A program made the position numbers and the translations under genes. The notes beneath the pieces were generated by a model, which saw only the letters and a program-made list of their open reading frames with translations, was not told the DNA's origin and searched no databases. Positions 1 to 12,784 of a DNA stretch of 64,000 nucleotides are shown here, in pieces (position 1 is the first letter of the stretch; each line of letters begins with the position of its first letter). The DNA lies in NCBI GenBank assembly GCA_963970005.1, contig CAXAMN010015224.1, forward strand, positions 907,553 to 971,552, written 5' to 3'. This DNA is from Durusdinium trenchii. Lineage: Eukaryota; Sar; Dinophyceae; Suessiales; Symbiodiniaceae.

Positions 1-1460
1 TGTGTGGCCTGGTGACTGTGTTGATGACCGTCTGCGCAATGCGCATGTTCAGTTCACAAAGTTGTGCCGACAATACAAAATCAGAGTTTCAGCAGCTTTT
101 AGATGTGGGCAGTGCATGCGAGTTTTCTGTAGTCGCATGGTATTGGCAACATAGACTACACACTAGCTAAGGAAACAGGGGGGCAGGTATTCAGCTTGAA
201 CCTTTCCGGCATCGTGATGCATCATGCATGTACGTTATGCATGTACAATGTACATCTGATGATGATGGGCTGCGCGGTGTCTTTCTTCCTCGTGGTTCTG
301 AGGAAACAATTAATTGGAAGCAAGAAATCTTTCCCATCTTTGGCGCAAAAGCATTTCAATGGGTCTGAACTGGCCTTAGCTGTTGTGTGCAGTGCGTGCG
401 TTCAAATGTGCTGGTTTGGTTTGTAACCCAGCTTACCTCAGGAGTCAGTGATTCTTGCGAGATGGCTGATGGGAATTACAGTGGCGATAGCTGCAAGCAA
501 CCCAAATGATGAACACGCACAGTTGCTTATCTGCAGCCTTCAGTATGCATGTGTGCAGTGGCCTGAGCTTCATACTTGCGCGCGCCTGTGATATGTTTCT
601 TCATGTAAGGCTCCGAGCAGCCGTTTTCATTAACGCTGTTGCTATCCGCGAATCTGTGTCCTTGTCGCATGGACCAATCCTACCTTCGCACGCCATCGAA
701 AAGCTTAAGACTGCAAATTATCTGTTCCATAGCTCCATCAACTGCATCTTGGCTGGTGATTTGCTAGCGACAAACTCGAGTGTTTCTTGATTGTTCAGTT
801 TCTCCAGCGATGCATATGTCTAGTGTGGGTGCGAAATAAATAGTGTGCCTGGCTCCGAGCGTTGAGGGCTTGCCCAAGAGGCAATTGAAGCTGGAGTCCT
901 GCGTTGGAAAATCAGGCCAAAGCTGCACAAGTTTCTTGGATCACCCCCGTTTGGTTTCTATGCTTGAGAAGGCTTGCGTGTAGAACCTGTTGTCAAGGCT
1001 GGACCACATATGCTTAGATTGTGCCCCAGTTCTTTCACCGCTTTGGACAAGTACATACGGGGACGAAGACATGGCCAGCGGGTTGCGTTTAGCTAGTATG
1101 TTATAAGTGTTGCGCAGTGCTGTTTGCAACCAACGTAGGGCGGAACATTCCGTGGATCCTACATCTAAGGTCGGTAAGGTGAAGTCCTTTGCAATGATGG
1201 CACGGCCCCATTTGCTAGGAAGGCAAGTGCTATTGCGCTATGCCTCTTACGCATGTTGCAGATGGCTCCGTCAGTTGGAAGTGCGAAAAGGTTGATAGAA
1301 TACGATGTACCAACCTGTTAACACCATATAACCAGTCGTCAGCGACTTCCCATCCGGACACCGAGCCTCATCGATGGCAAAGTCCAGCCCAGCAGCGCGG
1401 GATGGAAAGATGGGAGGGAGAAGAGGGTTGGGCAACAAGTGTCTTGACATACCATGTCAT
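1..1460. other. Stretch without a supportable gene
   Basis: Open frames here are short on both strands. None shows a recognisable domain, third-position G/C preference or a convincing splice-site pair. I see no repeat beyond short TG/CA-rich words. It may be intron or intergenic DNA. Confidence 0.5.
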
Positions 1461-1466
1461 GAACCA

Positions 1467-1609
1467 AAGTGACTATATCACAAACACAAGTGACCACATT
1501 GTACCCTAAGTGACTGTTTCCAGGTTCCTATAAGTGACCTTTTTTTCGTTTTGGGCTAAGTGACCACTTAAACATAGTAAAAAACAAAAAGGTCACTTTG
1601 AAGAACCTG
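1467..1609. repeat. AAGTGAC cluster with foldback arms
   Basis: The word AAGTGAC occurs five times in about 100 bases, at 1467, 1488, 1508, 1532 and 1558, and once inverted near 1592. The segments at about 1521-1544 and 1586-1609 are inverted copies of each other, roughly 21 of 24 bases, so the last part can fold into a hairpin with a T-rich and A-rich inner stem. The word recurs in both orientations near 20515-20570. It looks like a small dispersed repeat; no function can be inferred. Confidence 0.6.
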
Positions 1610-2092
1610 GTAGGAACTTTTACTGAACAAAGAATCTATGCATATAAGAATATGTATACAGTCCGACCGTTGCCCATGATTGCGGAATCCTTCACTGCCA
1701 ATCCCAGTGCCACACCACCTTCCCACCCATCGCAGAATATTGGGTGCTTTTTGGACAAAAAGCGGCTCCTTCCAGGGCTCAAGAGCTTCAGTCCTGCAAG
1801 ACAGGCTTTTTGACCAACTCTCCAGAACAGCGGCTTAAGACAACTAGATTCACTAGATCCGGATTCTAGTTCTCCAATATTCTCCAAGAGGATCTGTTTG
1901 CTCAGAAAGCAATCTCGACAGAACAAACAGCGAAGCAAACGCAGGTGGTTCTTCAATCCACCCCAAGTCCAACATCGGGGTCTAAACATGTTGCTTCGCT
2001 GTCCGATCAAGCGGAATTGATCCGTACTTGTGCTCTAAGGATTTTGGCATAATGCCTAACGTTGCCTAACTAAGCCCATGTCTAGTATCCCT

Positions 2093-2131
2093 TTCGGGCT
2101 CCAACCACATCCTCAGAAGGTACAAATAAGA
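2093..2131. repeat. Half copy of foldback family A
   Basis: The words CTCCAACCACATCC and AGAAGGTA follow each other as in the left arm of the family A hairpins at 24570-24650 and 32411-32511. A matching right arm is not evident, so this is probably a truncated copy. Confidence 0.45.
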
Positions 2132-2720
2132 GCTGACCCCCAACACCACCCACCCCAAACACCTTCAAAACATTGGAGCCCTATGAACATGTACTGATGC
2201 CATGATGAACAAACCGCAGTCACCTGACTCGCTGCTCGATGTCTTGCTTCATCGCTGCTGCTTCCTTCATATCCACCTGTACCGAAGACACGACGTCCGA
2301 CGGTCCAGGACTGGTCGGTGGGGAACAACACACGAGGTTTTCCAGGACTGGTGCCTGTTGAAAGTATTATTGGCTTGATTTCGATGATCCTCCTTCAACT
2401 GTGACAGGAGGATAAGGACTTGACTTCAGGCCCTCAAGATCCCTCAAGGATCACTGATCTTTGATCGTTGAATCGTTGCTGTTTCAGAAGACTTCTCTTC
2501 TTACCGGGCGTCACTTCACCTGCGCCGCGGGGCGCCAGTCCGTCTCCACGGGGCCAAGCTCGAAGGAGTCCAAGGAGATGGTCTCCTTGGGTCGCGCAGT
2601 CGGTGCACAGATTGCACAGGAAATGGACCGACTGACTTCGCATTTTTGGCAAGAACCACCGGTGGTTTCGGTGGCAAAGAAAAAACACACGGGTGGGCCT
2701 GAGGTATAGGCTTCCAATGG

Positions 2721-2742
2721 TCTCTGTCTCTCTCTCTCTCTC
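2721..2742. repeat. CT microsatellite
   Basis: A pyrimidine run of nearly pure CT dinucleotides. A second array lies at 3522-3548 and a GA array at 13961-13979. Slippage repeats of this kind are common in the window and say nothing about gene content. Confidence 0.9.
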
Positions 2743-3521
2743 CATATAAAAATGAAAATAAACATGTCTTTCTTGGGGGAAAGGTCAATTATTGTGATGC
2801 GTTTGGTGACGGAAGTGTATGGCGGTATGAACAAACGAACCTCAGTGATGCACCTTTTGGCCAAAAGCCGGCCATGGTTCACATATGTTCACTCTAAATG
2901 AACCAAACAACTGACCCCAAAATGAACCAAATGGTCAAAGAATGTCATAAAGGATCCCAGGGGAGGTCCATGGAGTTGCAATCTCAAGGTGAGAGCAGTC
3001 CGAGCACCGGGCGGCGCAGGTTACCGAGCACAGCGCGAGGAGTATACGAGCGCTGGTGTGTACATCCCACTCGACTTGACGACGAACTGAGACCTGCGAG
3101 ACTCGGCTGGCACTGCTGGCACGTTCATCGGGCTGGGCTCAAAGCAGCGGGCGATATAGCCTCGAAGCGCTTCTCGGCGCTTCTCCGGGCGGTCGGGACG
3201 TGTGCGCAAAAGCAGGAGTGGAGTGTGTGTCTATGTGGATGTTGCGTTTGGATGGAAGACAAACCTCGCTAGAACGACGATGTTCCCAACAAGGTCGTTC
3301 TTGCAGGGCAGGGACACCTCCATTCTCGGTGCAGAAAACGAGCCTAAAGCAATCCCTTTGGTGACGTGGTCCCCAGACTGAACTCAAAGTGCCCTGCAAC
3401 TTATTCACACAAAACAAGGCATCTACGACATGGGCTGTTCAAATGCAAAAAGATGAAACAACAACACAAAAATGCTGAAATCAATCTTTGTTTTGCAGTC
3501 GGGCAGCAAGTGCAAGGGAAA

Positions 3522-3548
3522 CTCTCTCTCTCTCTCTCTCGCTCTCTG
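3522..3548. repeat. CT microsatellite
   Basis: Thirteen or so CT units with one interruption. No gene overlaps it. Confidence 0.9.
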
Positions 3549-3979
3549 TCAAACATTTGCAGTAGCTGCAGCGTTCTTGATTGATCTTGATTGATGGCTT
3601 TTCCCTCCCCACAAAAAAAAGGACACTTGTCACTTGTCTATAATTACTTGTCTTGACCAATGAAGGAACCACCTCCCATGGTCTTCTCATGGTTCCTTCC
3701 TCCGGCCAGTCCACGCGCTTCGCTGATTCACTCGCTGCTCATCGGCCGAGCTGCTCATCGCTTCGGACCCACGGCTGGTGGCCACCAAGGCGCCAGCCAT
3801 GCGCCGGACCTCCGAGCTCGAGCTGGATCGGCAGCCGATCGTCCAGTCCCGGAGTACTCCCGGATGAAAACACCCTGATCTGAGAGGTCCAAAATCCCAT
3901 GGAGTACGTATTTTTGTTTGTTCCTCCGTACTGATGTGTGTATCCATGGAGATCCATGGAGTGCCCGAAAGGCGCTTAA

Positions 3980-4022
3980 ACCCATGGTCTAAGGCGCTCC
4001 TGACTCGTGTTCGATCCTCGGA
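3980..4022 (+). other. tRNA-like A-box and B-box pair
   Basis: The segment at 3984-3996 (ATGGTCTAAGGCG) resembles the D-arm or A box of a leucine- or arginine-type tRNA. GTTCGATCCTC at 4009-4019 resembles the T-arm B box. Only 12 bases separate them, so there is no room for an anticodon arm and this cannot be an intact tRNA gene. A tRNA-derived retroposon head is the simplest reading; chance is possible. A second pair with the same geometry lies at 27701-27737. Confidence 0.35.
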
Positions 4023-4290
4023 AGGTAGGAACCGACTACAAAGCTTCGAAACGAAGCTAGTTGGAGCCCAAGGGGCTTGAATGTGGGAAATGGACCCAAC
4101 GGGATTGAAGGTCGGTTCCTCAATATCTCAAAAGCCCACACTGGCCATCTGTTTGGGGCGTCTTAGCTCAACTATAGTAGCTTACCATGTTACAAAAGTA
4201 AGTAGTTAGTAGTAAGTCTGTGGCATAGTCCTTTGATGAGCCCAACCCCGTGAAGTTTGGTCATACAATGCAGCAATTTTGTCCCTATAG

Positions 4291-4398
4291 CATCATTGGA
4301 CCCTCCTCTCAAGGGTTTTGACTCACCCTGCTAAAAACGCAGGGCTTGGACTCTCAAAACCTTCACCTTTGAGTTGAGGCTTCTTGATTCTCAAAAGG
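4291..4398. repeat. Foldback family D, copy 1
   Basis: It begins CATCATTGGACCCTCCT and runs through a small internal hairpin (CCCTGC / GCAGGG) to a CTCAAAACCTTCACCTTTGAG stem. Copy 2 at 5168-5260 has the same order of words at roughly three-quarters identity by eye. The pair defines a short dispersed element of about 100 bases with stem-loop character. Confidence 0.65.
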
Positions 4399-5167
4399 CT
4401 GATTCTTGATACTTCCTCTCTCATTCCAACCCGATCTACCACCCGAAACCGGTCGACCACTGGGTTTCCCAGTCAACGACACTCCCGCGAAGAAAAAGCC
4501 CCCGCCTGCTGTGGGCCGAAGTCCGTGGCACAGAAGTGCACGGCGGTCCAGTCCTCTGAAGTCCAAATGCCTGGTGAGACGGTGAGACGGAGATGGACTT
4601 AGCCGAGCCTGGTGAGATCGTCCTCTTCAGAGGTCAAAACTGTCTGGTGCGGTGAAGTGTGAAAGGCCAGATGCCTGCCTTCAGCCTGGTGCAATCGGCG
4701 TCAAACACACTGGCTGCGTGCTGCGTGCTCTTGGTCATTTCTTTCTGGTGCAGTCAGTGAACATGCGTGAGCATGTGGTCTTTTTGTGGAACTCTAGTGC
4801 CCTGAATAAAGAACACATGTGGACATACACTTGTTTGAGGGTAGAGAAGTAGACAATCTAAGGTGCCGACCCCCATAGTTCGTTTAGGGATGGAGTATTT
4901 TGGTGTTGAAATGAGACAGAAAAACTATGTCTTCAAAGCAACAACAAACATTCTATGGCCAGAAGTGACTTCTCAGTTGAGGCTAGCACGTTCTGCCCTC
5001 AAGATAGTCTGGCTCAATCCACATCCACTTCCTCCCCCCCGGGGTATGGCCATGTATGGCCAGAAGCTACCGGTACACAGCACCGACAGTGGTGAAGGAC
5101 ATAAAGCCTGGTTGTCCATAAAACATGCCGAATCCCTGGCCACAGCGAGATTGAAAACATCCTTAAG

Positions 5168-5260
5168 CATCATTGGACCCTCCTATGGAGTGTTTTGACC
5201 CTGCATAGCAGGGCCTTGGACCCTCAAAACCTTCACCTTTGAGGGTTCTTGATTCTGAGG
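5168..5260. repeat. Foldback family D, copy 2
   Basis: Second copy of the element at 4291-4398, same strand and same internal hairpins, about 870 bases downstream. A more distant relative may lie at 11123-11198, where AAGAATCC and GGATTCTT face each other around a similar CCTCAAAGCC segment. Confidence 0.65.
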
Positions 5261-5519
5261 GATATATATATATAGTACTACTTTGCACCCATTCATTGAC
5301 ACGAAACCCGCCAACTAGCCAACCTGTGTGATGCTTCTGTCTTCTCAAAGGCCACCGACAAAAAGGGCGGTTTGATTGATGAATTGGCACCCTAGCACCC
5401 AAACCACAACGATGAACACAGAAAGTCAAGAACCAAAGTGATTCAGGGAAGACAGGGTTCATCCACCTCATCTCCTGCAAACCGCCAGACTGGTGTTCCA
5501 CCAAACGGGTGTTCTCTTC

Positions 5520-5633
5520 CACACGCTCCCAAGGACGAACGGACGCCTCTCCGCTGCTGCATCTGCAAACCCATGGCCGAGCAATGCAGCAACGCTCGCA
5601 TCGCCGAGGCATCCCCCGGTGCTGGCGCTGGAG
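5520..5633 (-). CDS. Possible coding exon, frame uncertain
   Basis: On the minus strand a CTCCAG acceptor at about 5634 is followed by open sequence in two frames. One, which fits the phase of the upstream exon at 6062-5960, is cysteine- and arginine-rich (contains CERCCIARPW). The other is alanine-rich and has better third-position G/C. The sequence stays open to about 5450. It could be a further exon of the RRM-type gene that starts near 7342. I do not recognise either reading. Confidence 0.25.
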
Positions 5634-5959
5634 ACATGAAGTTGTGGTAGGATCGGAGCCCTTTGCCTCGTTGGGAGACGAACTTCCCGCCGGTAGAAGA
5701 ACCTCCGTCATACCTTTTGCATTTTTTGGGGCTTGGTGCGTAAAGCTCAAACAGAAGGTTGTTGTTTTATTTGTTTCGGAAAGTGTGTCTTTTGCAAATA
5801 CATTATGTTGGTTTCTCGGAGGAGGCTCATAACTGCATGTTGCAAGCTTTCATCCTAATGACATCTTCTTAACTCCACCAAGCCCCAAGAAGCACCCAGC
5901 ACATTCGTTAAAACTCCAAACCAAACCGTGCCCGGCGGTGCCCTTCCCCTTCCTCTCAC

Positions 5960-7342
5960 CCCACTTCCTTCGGCCCAAAGGCGTGCATTGGGACCACCCT
6001 TGAGCTCCTTCAGCGCCCGACGCACCCGACGGTGGACTTCAAACTTGGCCAAGGCCTCGTTCCTGTGGAGTGCCCAGAGGCAAGCGGGGGATCATGGAGT
6101 GGGGAGAGCGAACAACTGGTCGCAGCGATTTGAAGGTGTTTTCAAGCTGGAGTCCATCTGATCACGAACCTGACCTTTTTTGGTCTTTGGATTCTTATAC
6201 GTGTGTTGTATACCTATACTGGACATATAGGTATAGTGTATAGTTTCAGATGATATCCGGGTCAAACATGCGATTGGCACTGAAGAAGGCACAACTCTTT
6301 GACTCCCTATAGGTAGCCACAAACCGATCTCAACCGAGCACTACTCTGAGATACTCAACAAGGGCCCAATACATCTAACCTTGAATATTGGTCACCCTAC
6401 CCCTGAAACAATATGCTTTAACGTTGAGAGCTGTATAGTGACATATAAACCCTGGATGTCCCGGTCTGCAGGTCTTTCTTCGGTCCCTGGGGCCAAAACA
6501 AGCCGAGCATCAACGGCGCGGCGGAGAGGAGCTGGTTCTGCCAACGGAGGCCTTGAAGGCGAGCGAGGGCCTTTTGAGCCTCGCCCTCGGCCATCTTCAC
6601 CTGTGGGGCGCCCGTTGGTGGTTAGGGAAGAAACAGTGAAAAACACAAACTGGTTGGTGGTTTCAACTAACCTTAAAACATATTGCTCAGGTGGGTTCAA
6701 TCGTCCGAAGTAACGGTTGAACATAGAAATATCTGACACCGTCTTGGAGTCTTGGAGAAGATCTCTGGGCGTTGCAGAACATGGGCATTCAGAATCATCT
6801 GACCGACTGTCGGCGCAACCGACTGCGTGATCTTGAGAAAAGGTGCAACTCCGTGACAAAGAATGACTCTAGAATCTAGAATGACAAACAGGGCATATAT
6901 GGCGGCCCCCTAGGGTCGACTAGACCGACCCCCTAGGTGGGCAGGAGTTTTGCGATCACAAACCGTCAGGTCGTGCGAAAGTGGTGATTTTATCAGGGTG
7001 TCACGTTCCATTTCAGCTGCGACCTATATGTAAGAAGTGCATTTTGGTAGGCACTCCTATGGCGTCCCCCTTATCTTTAAAAAACACCTGGAACTTCCAC
7101 CACATGAAAATCATTACAGTAGAAAAACATCCTGCTTTCACATACACCAAGCTTCCAAAACCTTCCTCGCCACTTCCAAAACCATCACCCACCTTCTCCC
7201 TACCCTCCTCGCCCGTCCGACCTGGACGTGGCCCCGGCCGGGCTCCAGGATCACCTCATGAGGCACCAGCTGCTGCTCTGCCAGCATCGCATGGACACGC
7301 TCGGAGGTACAGTCCTCTGGGACGGGGCCAAACCTGAGCGGT
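5960..7342 (-). CDS. RRM-domain RNA-binding protein, partial (three exons)
   Basis: Likely an RNA-binding protein. Exon 7342-7222 starts after TTGCTCAG and ends HVQ before GTCGGA. It reads LRFGPVPEDC, then TSERVHAMLAEQ, then HEVILEPGRGHVQ, which matches RRM strand 1, helix 1, strand 2 and strand 3. Exon 6600 (acceptor CCCCACAG) continues in phase with VKMAEGEAQKALARLQGLRW, the usual end of strand 3, helix 2 and turn, and runs to about 6451. Exon 6062-5960 (acceptor CTCCACAG, donor GTGAGA) encodes FEVHRRVRRALKELKGG. Its phase fits exon 2 only if that exon ends at a GA donor (ACCGG/GACATC), so this join is tentative. The 5' start and 3' end were not found. The RRM assignment rests on strand/helix pattern and the phase-perfect first junction; the protein's own role is unknown. 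Confidence 0.6.
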
Positions 7343-7999
7343 CTGAGCAATGATTTACGGGTGGGGTGATCACTGGAAACACATGGAAACGTCGGACCCA
7401 CTCTGTTTTGGGGCTCCGAGTTGATTCAAAAGGAATTTACTGATATATACTTTTTTCGAGAAGTTCAAGAGGTGTTTCCTGGTGAAAGGCAGTATGGTAC
7501 AGTTGCGAAGCACACCTTAGGGTCAAAGAAAAGCAGTTGGAGGGACCTATGACAACCAACACGCCTGGCACGCATCACACGACCAAGCACCCACGCGAGC
7601 AGTGGAGGTCTTTCGCATGGTCTTTCAATTACTTAAAAAACAACAAGGTTACAAACCATGTTGTGTGCAAGGCAGCATGGTGTGTCCGGGTCATACCAGT
7701 AGGCCAACACGACCAGTCAACGGTACTGACGGTGTTGACGGACACCAAAAGGCATCACAAAGCAAAAAGGTCACGGTACCAGTGCGGTGATCTCAAAAGC
7801 GTAGGTTTGAGGGCGCAACCCTTGGGGTTTCAAAGCTGAGAGAACAGGGACTGGCTGAAGTGGCTTGCAGAAGTGCTGTTCCTCAAAGAAACCCAGCTTC
7901 AAAGGAGGGTCACATCACACGTTCCTAAGCCAACCACCCAGTTCATCCAAGCGGCCATACGCCTCCTCATTTTGAGGTGCAGTGCGAAGTTGAGGAAAA

Positions 8000-10080
8000 G
8001 CATGTGTTTTCAATATAGGGTCGTTTCAATTCAACTCCAATATCTAAAAGCACATCGTTGATACTTGCTTAACACATGAAACAAGAAGTTGCCAGCAAAG
8101 GTTGAAGAAACCTATAAATATAAACTCTCCTATAGGTACCCCAGGTTACTGTCCTAGTTCAGGTCACTTTATTAACCTCTGTAGGTGTCAGCATGCTGAC
8201 AGCTTCTTCGTCCATTTCTCCAGTTGCGAAAACGACGGACGACGGTGACGACGGACGACGGCGGGTTGCACGGAGACGGCGCCGGGGATGTTTTAAAGAA
8301 AAACACCAACAGCATCAGCTGAACCCTTGAACGAAAACACAGTCATAGCCCAAATGAGTTGAGGAGCAAAGTCTTCCAGTTCCAGGGGCCAGGGGTGTTC
8401 CTTGAAGGAAGAAACGACCTCGAAAACAACCTCCCCCAAACCTCAGAGGTCGGTATTTCTTTGCATCTTGGACCCTGCCGACCGCTCCTTCTTTGCCGAA
8501 GCTTTTTTTCGGCTCCCAAGTCTCCAGTGGCAGGGTCGGAAGTGGACCAACGTTCGTGCTCGGAGGAGGTGATCAAGGCGAAGTAGGGGATGTGAACCGT
8601 GAAGCTCTTACGCCTCCCGGCGCGAGATGAGGGGTGGAGGAGAGGTGGAAGAGTGGAAGATAGGTGAAGCTGACTCCAAGGAATCAAAGGTTTGGGCACC
8701 GAGATCCAGCACTCAGGAACAATGAACCATGGCTGTGTTTTCAGTGTCAAGCTCAAGTAAACACATACAGAGTGGCTGTATGTTCATGCATATTCTACTT
8801 TTAATGCCTAAGTTGTGGGCAGTTGTCAACACTCCAGGGATTGCCAGCATCTTACCTCAAGCAAATCCCGACATGTCTTTCTTAGGTAACGGTCAGGGGT
8901 TGGGATCTGTATTGCCCACCATATGATTTTGTCTCAACTGAAGTGGTATGCATGTTGCAGAACTAAGCTGGAAGATGATTGGCAACGCTTTGTCTTCTTC
9001 AACATCCGGGCTTTACTGTGTGTTTGAGATTGCATGAATACAACTATATACAAAACAATAGGCCCATGCAACATGAACATACATGAACTACGTTCAGAAA
9101 CATGCCGCAATGCAAGCATGTTGTTCCAACAGCAACTGTTTCCATCCATATTAATGCATGTAACATGCGATACCTTCAGAAACAGCCAAGAGTATCATCT
9201 CAATCCCTATGGTGGCCTATGAGTCTCCTTCTGCTCCTATTCTTCAACGCGGAGGTCTTGCACTCACTTCTGTAAGGGACCAAGATTGCAAAAGGCCTGG
9301 GCGCATAGATTTTGCCGAAAATATTCGCCTGCCATCCCGCGCTTGGCCCCCCGAAGGTAAAAGTGATCTTCAAAGAAGCGGGCTGAGGGTTCTCGCAATG
9401 CTTAAAAGTGGGAATCTGCGTCTGCAACTAATCAAATACATAGCGAATCGGTTCAGTTGGAAGATCAACACACCAGGATATGGTCAAATATGGTGTCTAA
9501 AATGCCATGGAACCCTCGATCTATCATGATACGGCCATTGAAACACCCGAAACAGCGAGCGAAGGCCGGCGCCTTTTGCCGGGTTGTTGACATGTCGCAA
9601 AGTGCGGTACGAGTCGAGACGGGCGAAAGACCAGGTCGACGAGCCGGAACGAGGCTTGAAGTGTTGATTAACTAACCAGTGAAATTGGCAGTTGAGCAAC
9701 GAAAGCAGTAGACAGGGGGGAGCCAGCTTTACTTGGCCGATGTTAATCGCACAGATTGCAATCGCTGACAAAGTGCCACCTCTTGCCAGGCAAACTTCAG
9801 GGTAAACTGGCACGTAATGGGCTCAGGAACAGTTGTTCAGTCATTGTCCCGCTGTCAAGGGAGATTTGGGACGCTGCAGGCCCTGGCTCTAAGCATGACT
9901 GGTGGTGTGTTGGATCCCGGAAAACCCGTCCTTGCTCAAACAGGGGGTGAACTCCACGTCCATGTGATGTGTTCGTGGGAGAGTAACATAGATGTGTAAC
10001 ATAATAACGTGGATGATTATGACATGGAGTAACGTACTTACTCTAATCTACTATAAAATATATGTTTGTAACCTGTAGTT
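8000..10080. other. Stretch without a supportable gene
   Basis: A minus-strand open segment at 8756-8343 has some third-position G/C preference around 8560-8460 but three competing frames, and I could not choose one. The rest shows no domain, repeat or strong splice pair. Probably intron or intergenic. Confidence 0.4.
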
Positions 10081-10082
10081 GT

Positions 10083-12448
10083 TTAACATGATGTCAAGAG
10101 CACGGCTAAACGCGCCGAGCCGTTGAACTGAACTGCGCCTCCGGCTTCTCCATGAGCGTCAGCGAGCGCGGAGGGCCCAGCAAACGAACCTCCGAGCTTC
10201 TCAGCGCTCGGCGGAGCTCCTAGGAGCGAGGAGGCGAGGAGCATCGAGTAGTCGTCGCGAGGAGCATCGACCGGCTGGTTGGACAAAGATCCCTTGGCCC
10301 TTGAGTTGCAGTGGTTGATAGGGGTGGGCAAGTTATTGTATATCTATGGTAGGATCGTTTTGGATTGTTTCTACCAGCCAGAACATCTACAAGCCAAACT
10401 GTTTGGGCATTGAAATCACTTGCTCCGATGCCGTCAGTCGCGTCAGTGGGGCGCCCCGTCGGACCGATGGGGCTCCTCGGAGTTCAGCACACAGGGCCGA
10501 AGGGTGAGCAGGATGGCGCTCTCCGCCGCATGGCACCCTGACGTCGATGGCCCGAGCCCGGCGAGGACGAGGATCGGTTTGGTGGTCCGGTGCAATGGCG
10601 ATCATCAAACACATGTCAGGTGTCCATTTCTTTTGGCCCCAAAAAGAGGTGAATTTAAGGATGATTATGGATGGTTACGGGGTGTCCAATGGTGTCCATT
10701 CGACCATGGGTCCTGGTTATGGGGTCTCTTTTGCATCTTGCACAAAGAAGATGATGAATTCCAGCAGCCCACAATTGTCAGTTGTCGTGTCGCAGTTGCT
10801 CTGCTTCTTAAGCCTGATAGGGTTGTTAACCTCATCTTCAGAAGGTAGTCAAACCCTCCTGAACAACCCACCCCCACCTCTCCGGTCTGGTTCCCAACAG
10901 GAAGACTCAAAGACTGCTCCGTGCCCTGCGCAGTCCAAGGTGCTCACTTCGCCCCGCGCCCTTCCGGCCCAACGGAACCCTCGCCTCGATCGGTACGCAC
11001 CGCGCGGGCTACCCCCAGGACATTCGGGCGGCTCGGGCCACCCGCCGCGGGCAAGGCGGAGAGTAGCGCACCCTCCACACTGTTCATGGCCTCACAGCGG
11101 TTCGTGTTGTTGATCCACTTTAAGAATCCTTGGACTCGACACCTTCGCAGGAATCAGGACCCTCAAAGCCCTTTGAAAATTTGAAGGCCCGGATTCTTGG
11201 GGCAGCAGAACATCTGCGTCGACAATGTTGGGGTGGTCGGTTACTTTGGCCGGGAGGGGGTGCCATGGGGTGCCAATGATCAACTCACTTGCTCCCAAGT
11301 GAGAATGCATGGCTTGGAATTTGCTATTGTACCGAATCTACTGGGCATATAGGAACATCATAGGAACCCTTAGACCCATTCCCATTCTGCGTCTGCGACC
11401 CACATCTTTCATGATGCGACCGACATGTGTCGAAATGCGACCGCCCCAACGACCCCGTTCACTCCGGCTCGCTGCGAATCTGCGAAACCACACAAACTAG
11501 GACCGATCTTGAGAGCTCTGGTACTTGGGATCACAGGATACCAACCAGGACCCACAGTCGGTATATATTAATGGACACCTCTCACACCTCTCAGAAGGCT
11601 ATCAATAGGCACCCCTTCTTTAGGAGCCCGCCCCGAGCGGGTTTATGACGCTTTGGTGTCAACAAGCCCTGGACCTCACAACACCCGGATCCTGTGTCAC
11701 TTCTAGAGCCTATTGGCAATGTTGGCTGGGCGCACATCATTGGCTCCCTCGTGGTGAGACACAATCGCTCGTGGTGATTTGTTTATAGTCTTGGAAGGTA
11801 GGGAAACATACACGAGAAGTGAAACAAGGAAGACCCATCAGTTTGATTGAAACATCTATCGGAAGAGGTACCGGATGTTCCACATTGTTACAACAAAATC
11901 CCAGAGATTCACAGTGCACGTGTTGTACAAACCAATGCACACCTTGGGGTGCCCCATCATCGCGCCACAGCACCCCTTCCTCTCCTCTTCATCGCGCTCG
12001 TTCTGCAGCGCACTGCAACGGTACCTGGAGCCTGTCCGTCCGGCGCGAAGATGGTGGAGCAATGGAAAGCACAAACTGTTGAAAACAAGAACTTCTGCCG
12101 CTGTTTCATTAGCCCATATCCTAACACACATAGACACGTTCACCCAAAATGTATCAAACTGCTTCACTCTCTAACCAAGCCACCCAAGAAGGATGCCCAA
12201 GACAAAACCAGATGTGGAGCCCTTTCTCGACCAGCAAACGCTATTATTAAAGAATGTTACACGGCGTCCACCAAACTAGGGGAATTCCATCATCTGCTCA
12301 ATTCCTCATGGAGATTGGCAGCCAAGAAGACATGGACAGCCCGTCGTGGAAACCACGTTTTGCCACCTGAAAAGCAGTGCTGCACACCTTTCTGTTTCTT
12401 CGTTCCGAAGGGTATTCCATGGACATCCCATGGATGTAGGGCAGGCGT
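10083..12448 (-). CDS. Unrecognised gene, five 3' exons ending in a stop
   Basis: Five exons join without breaking phase: 12448-12367, 12024-11943, 11090-10948, 10537-10420 and 10274-10083 (TAA at 10085-10083). Donors are GTGGCA, GTGTGC, GTGAGC and GTGATT; acceptors are GTGTCAG, CTCCAG, TGTGAG, CGTCAG and AACCAG. The third exon has very strong third-position G/C. The protein (about 220 residues seen) begins cysteine-rich (GCPWNTLRNEETERC), then has an acidic-basic stretch (NERDEEERKGCCGAMMGHPK), then an alanine/glycine-rich tail (LLASSLLGAPPSAEKLGG). I see no known domain, signal peptide or membrane segment. A plausible but unproved exon precedes it at 12983-12785. The phase agreement argues that the model is real; the function is unknown. 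Confidence 0.5.
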
Positions 12449-12784
12449 CTGACACCCCGGGCCCACGGATGTGAGGGCATCGTCCACACGAGCACAAAGC
12501 ACAAACCCGCCTAGATAGCCCAAGGTGAAAAGGATTCGCTCCTGCGACAGAAAGGGGCGGGAGCATCGCCACACAAAACCAAGAGCAAAAGACACAGAAC
12601 ATCACAAAACACAACGTACTCCGTTTGTCGCCGGCCCGTCTGAGTCGGTTCTCCTGTTTTCATTGGGACTTTCGGTCTTGTGGTGAAGGTTTAATTAGGA
12701 CCACGAGCCACTACTCCTTTTCACCTTGCAAGGGTCCATCCCCCGGGCACGGCTTAACTTATGCCCCCTCGATTCCTCACTAAG

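Noticed and set aside
3980..4022. Intact tRNA gene
   Set aside because: There is no acceptor-stem pairing and no space for an anticodon arm.
5163..5750. Minus-strand open frame of 195 codons
   Set aside because: It runs through the family D repeat and a TA array, so most of it is not coding. Only the part near 5633-5520 was kept as a weak exon.
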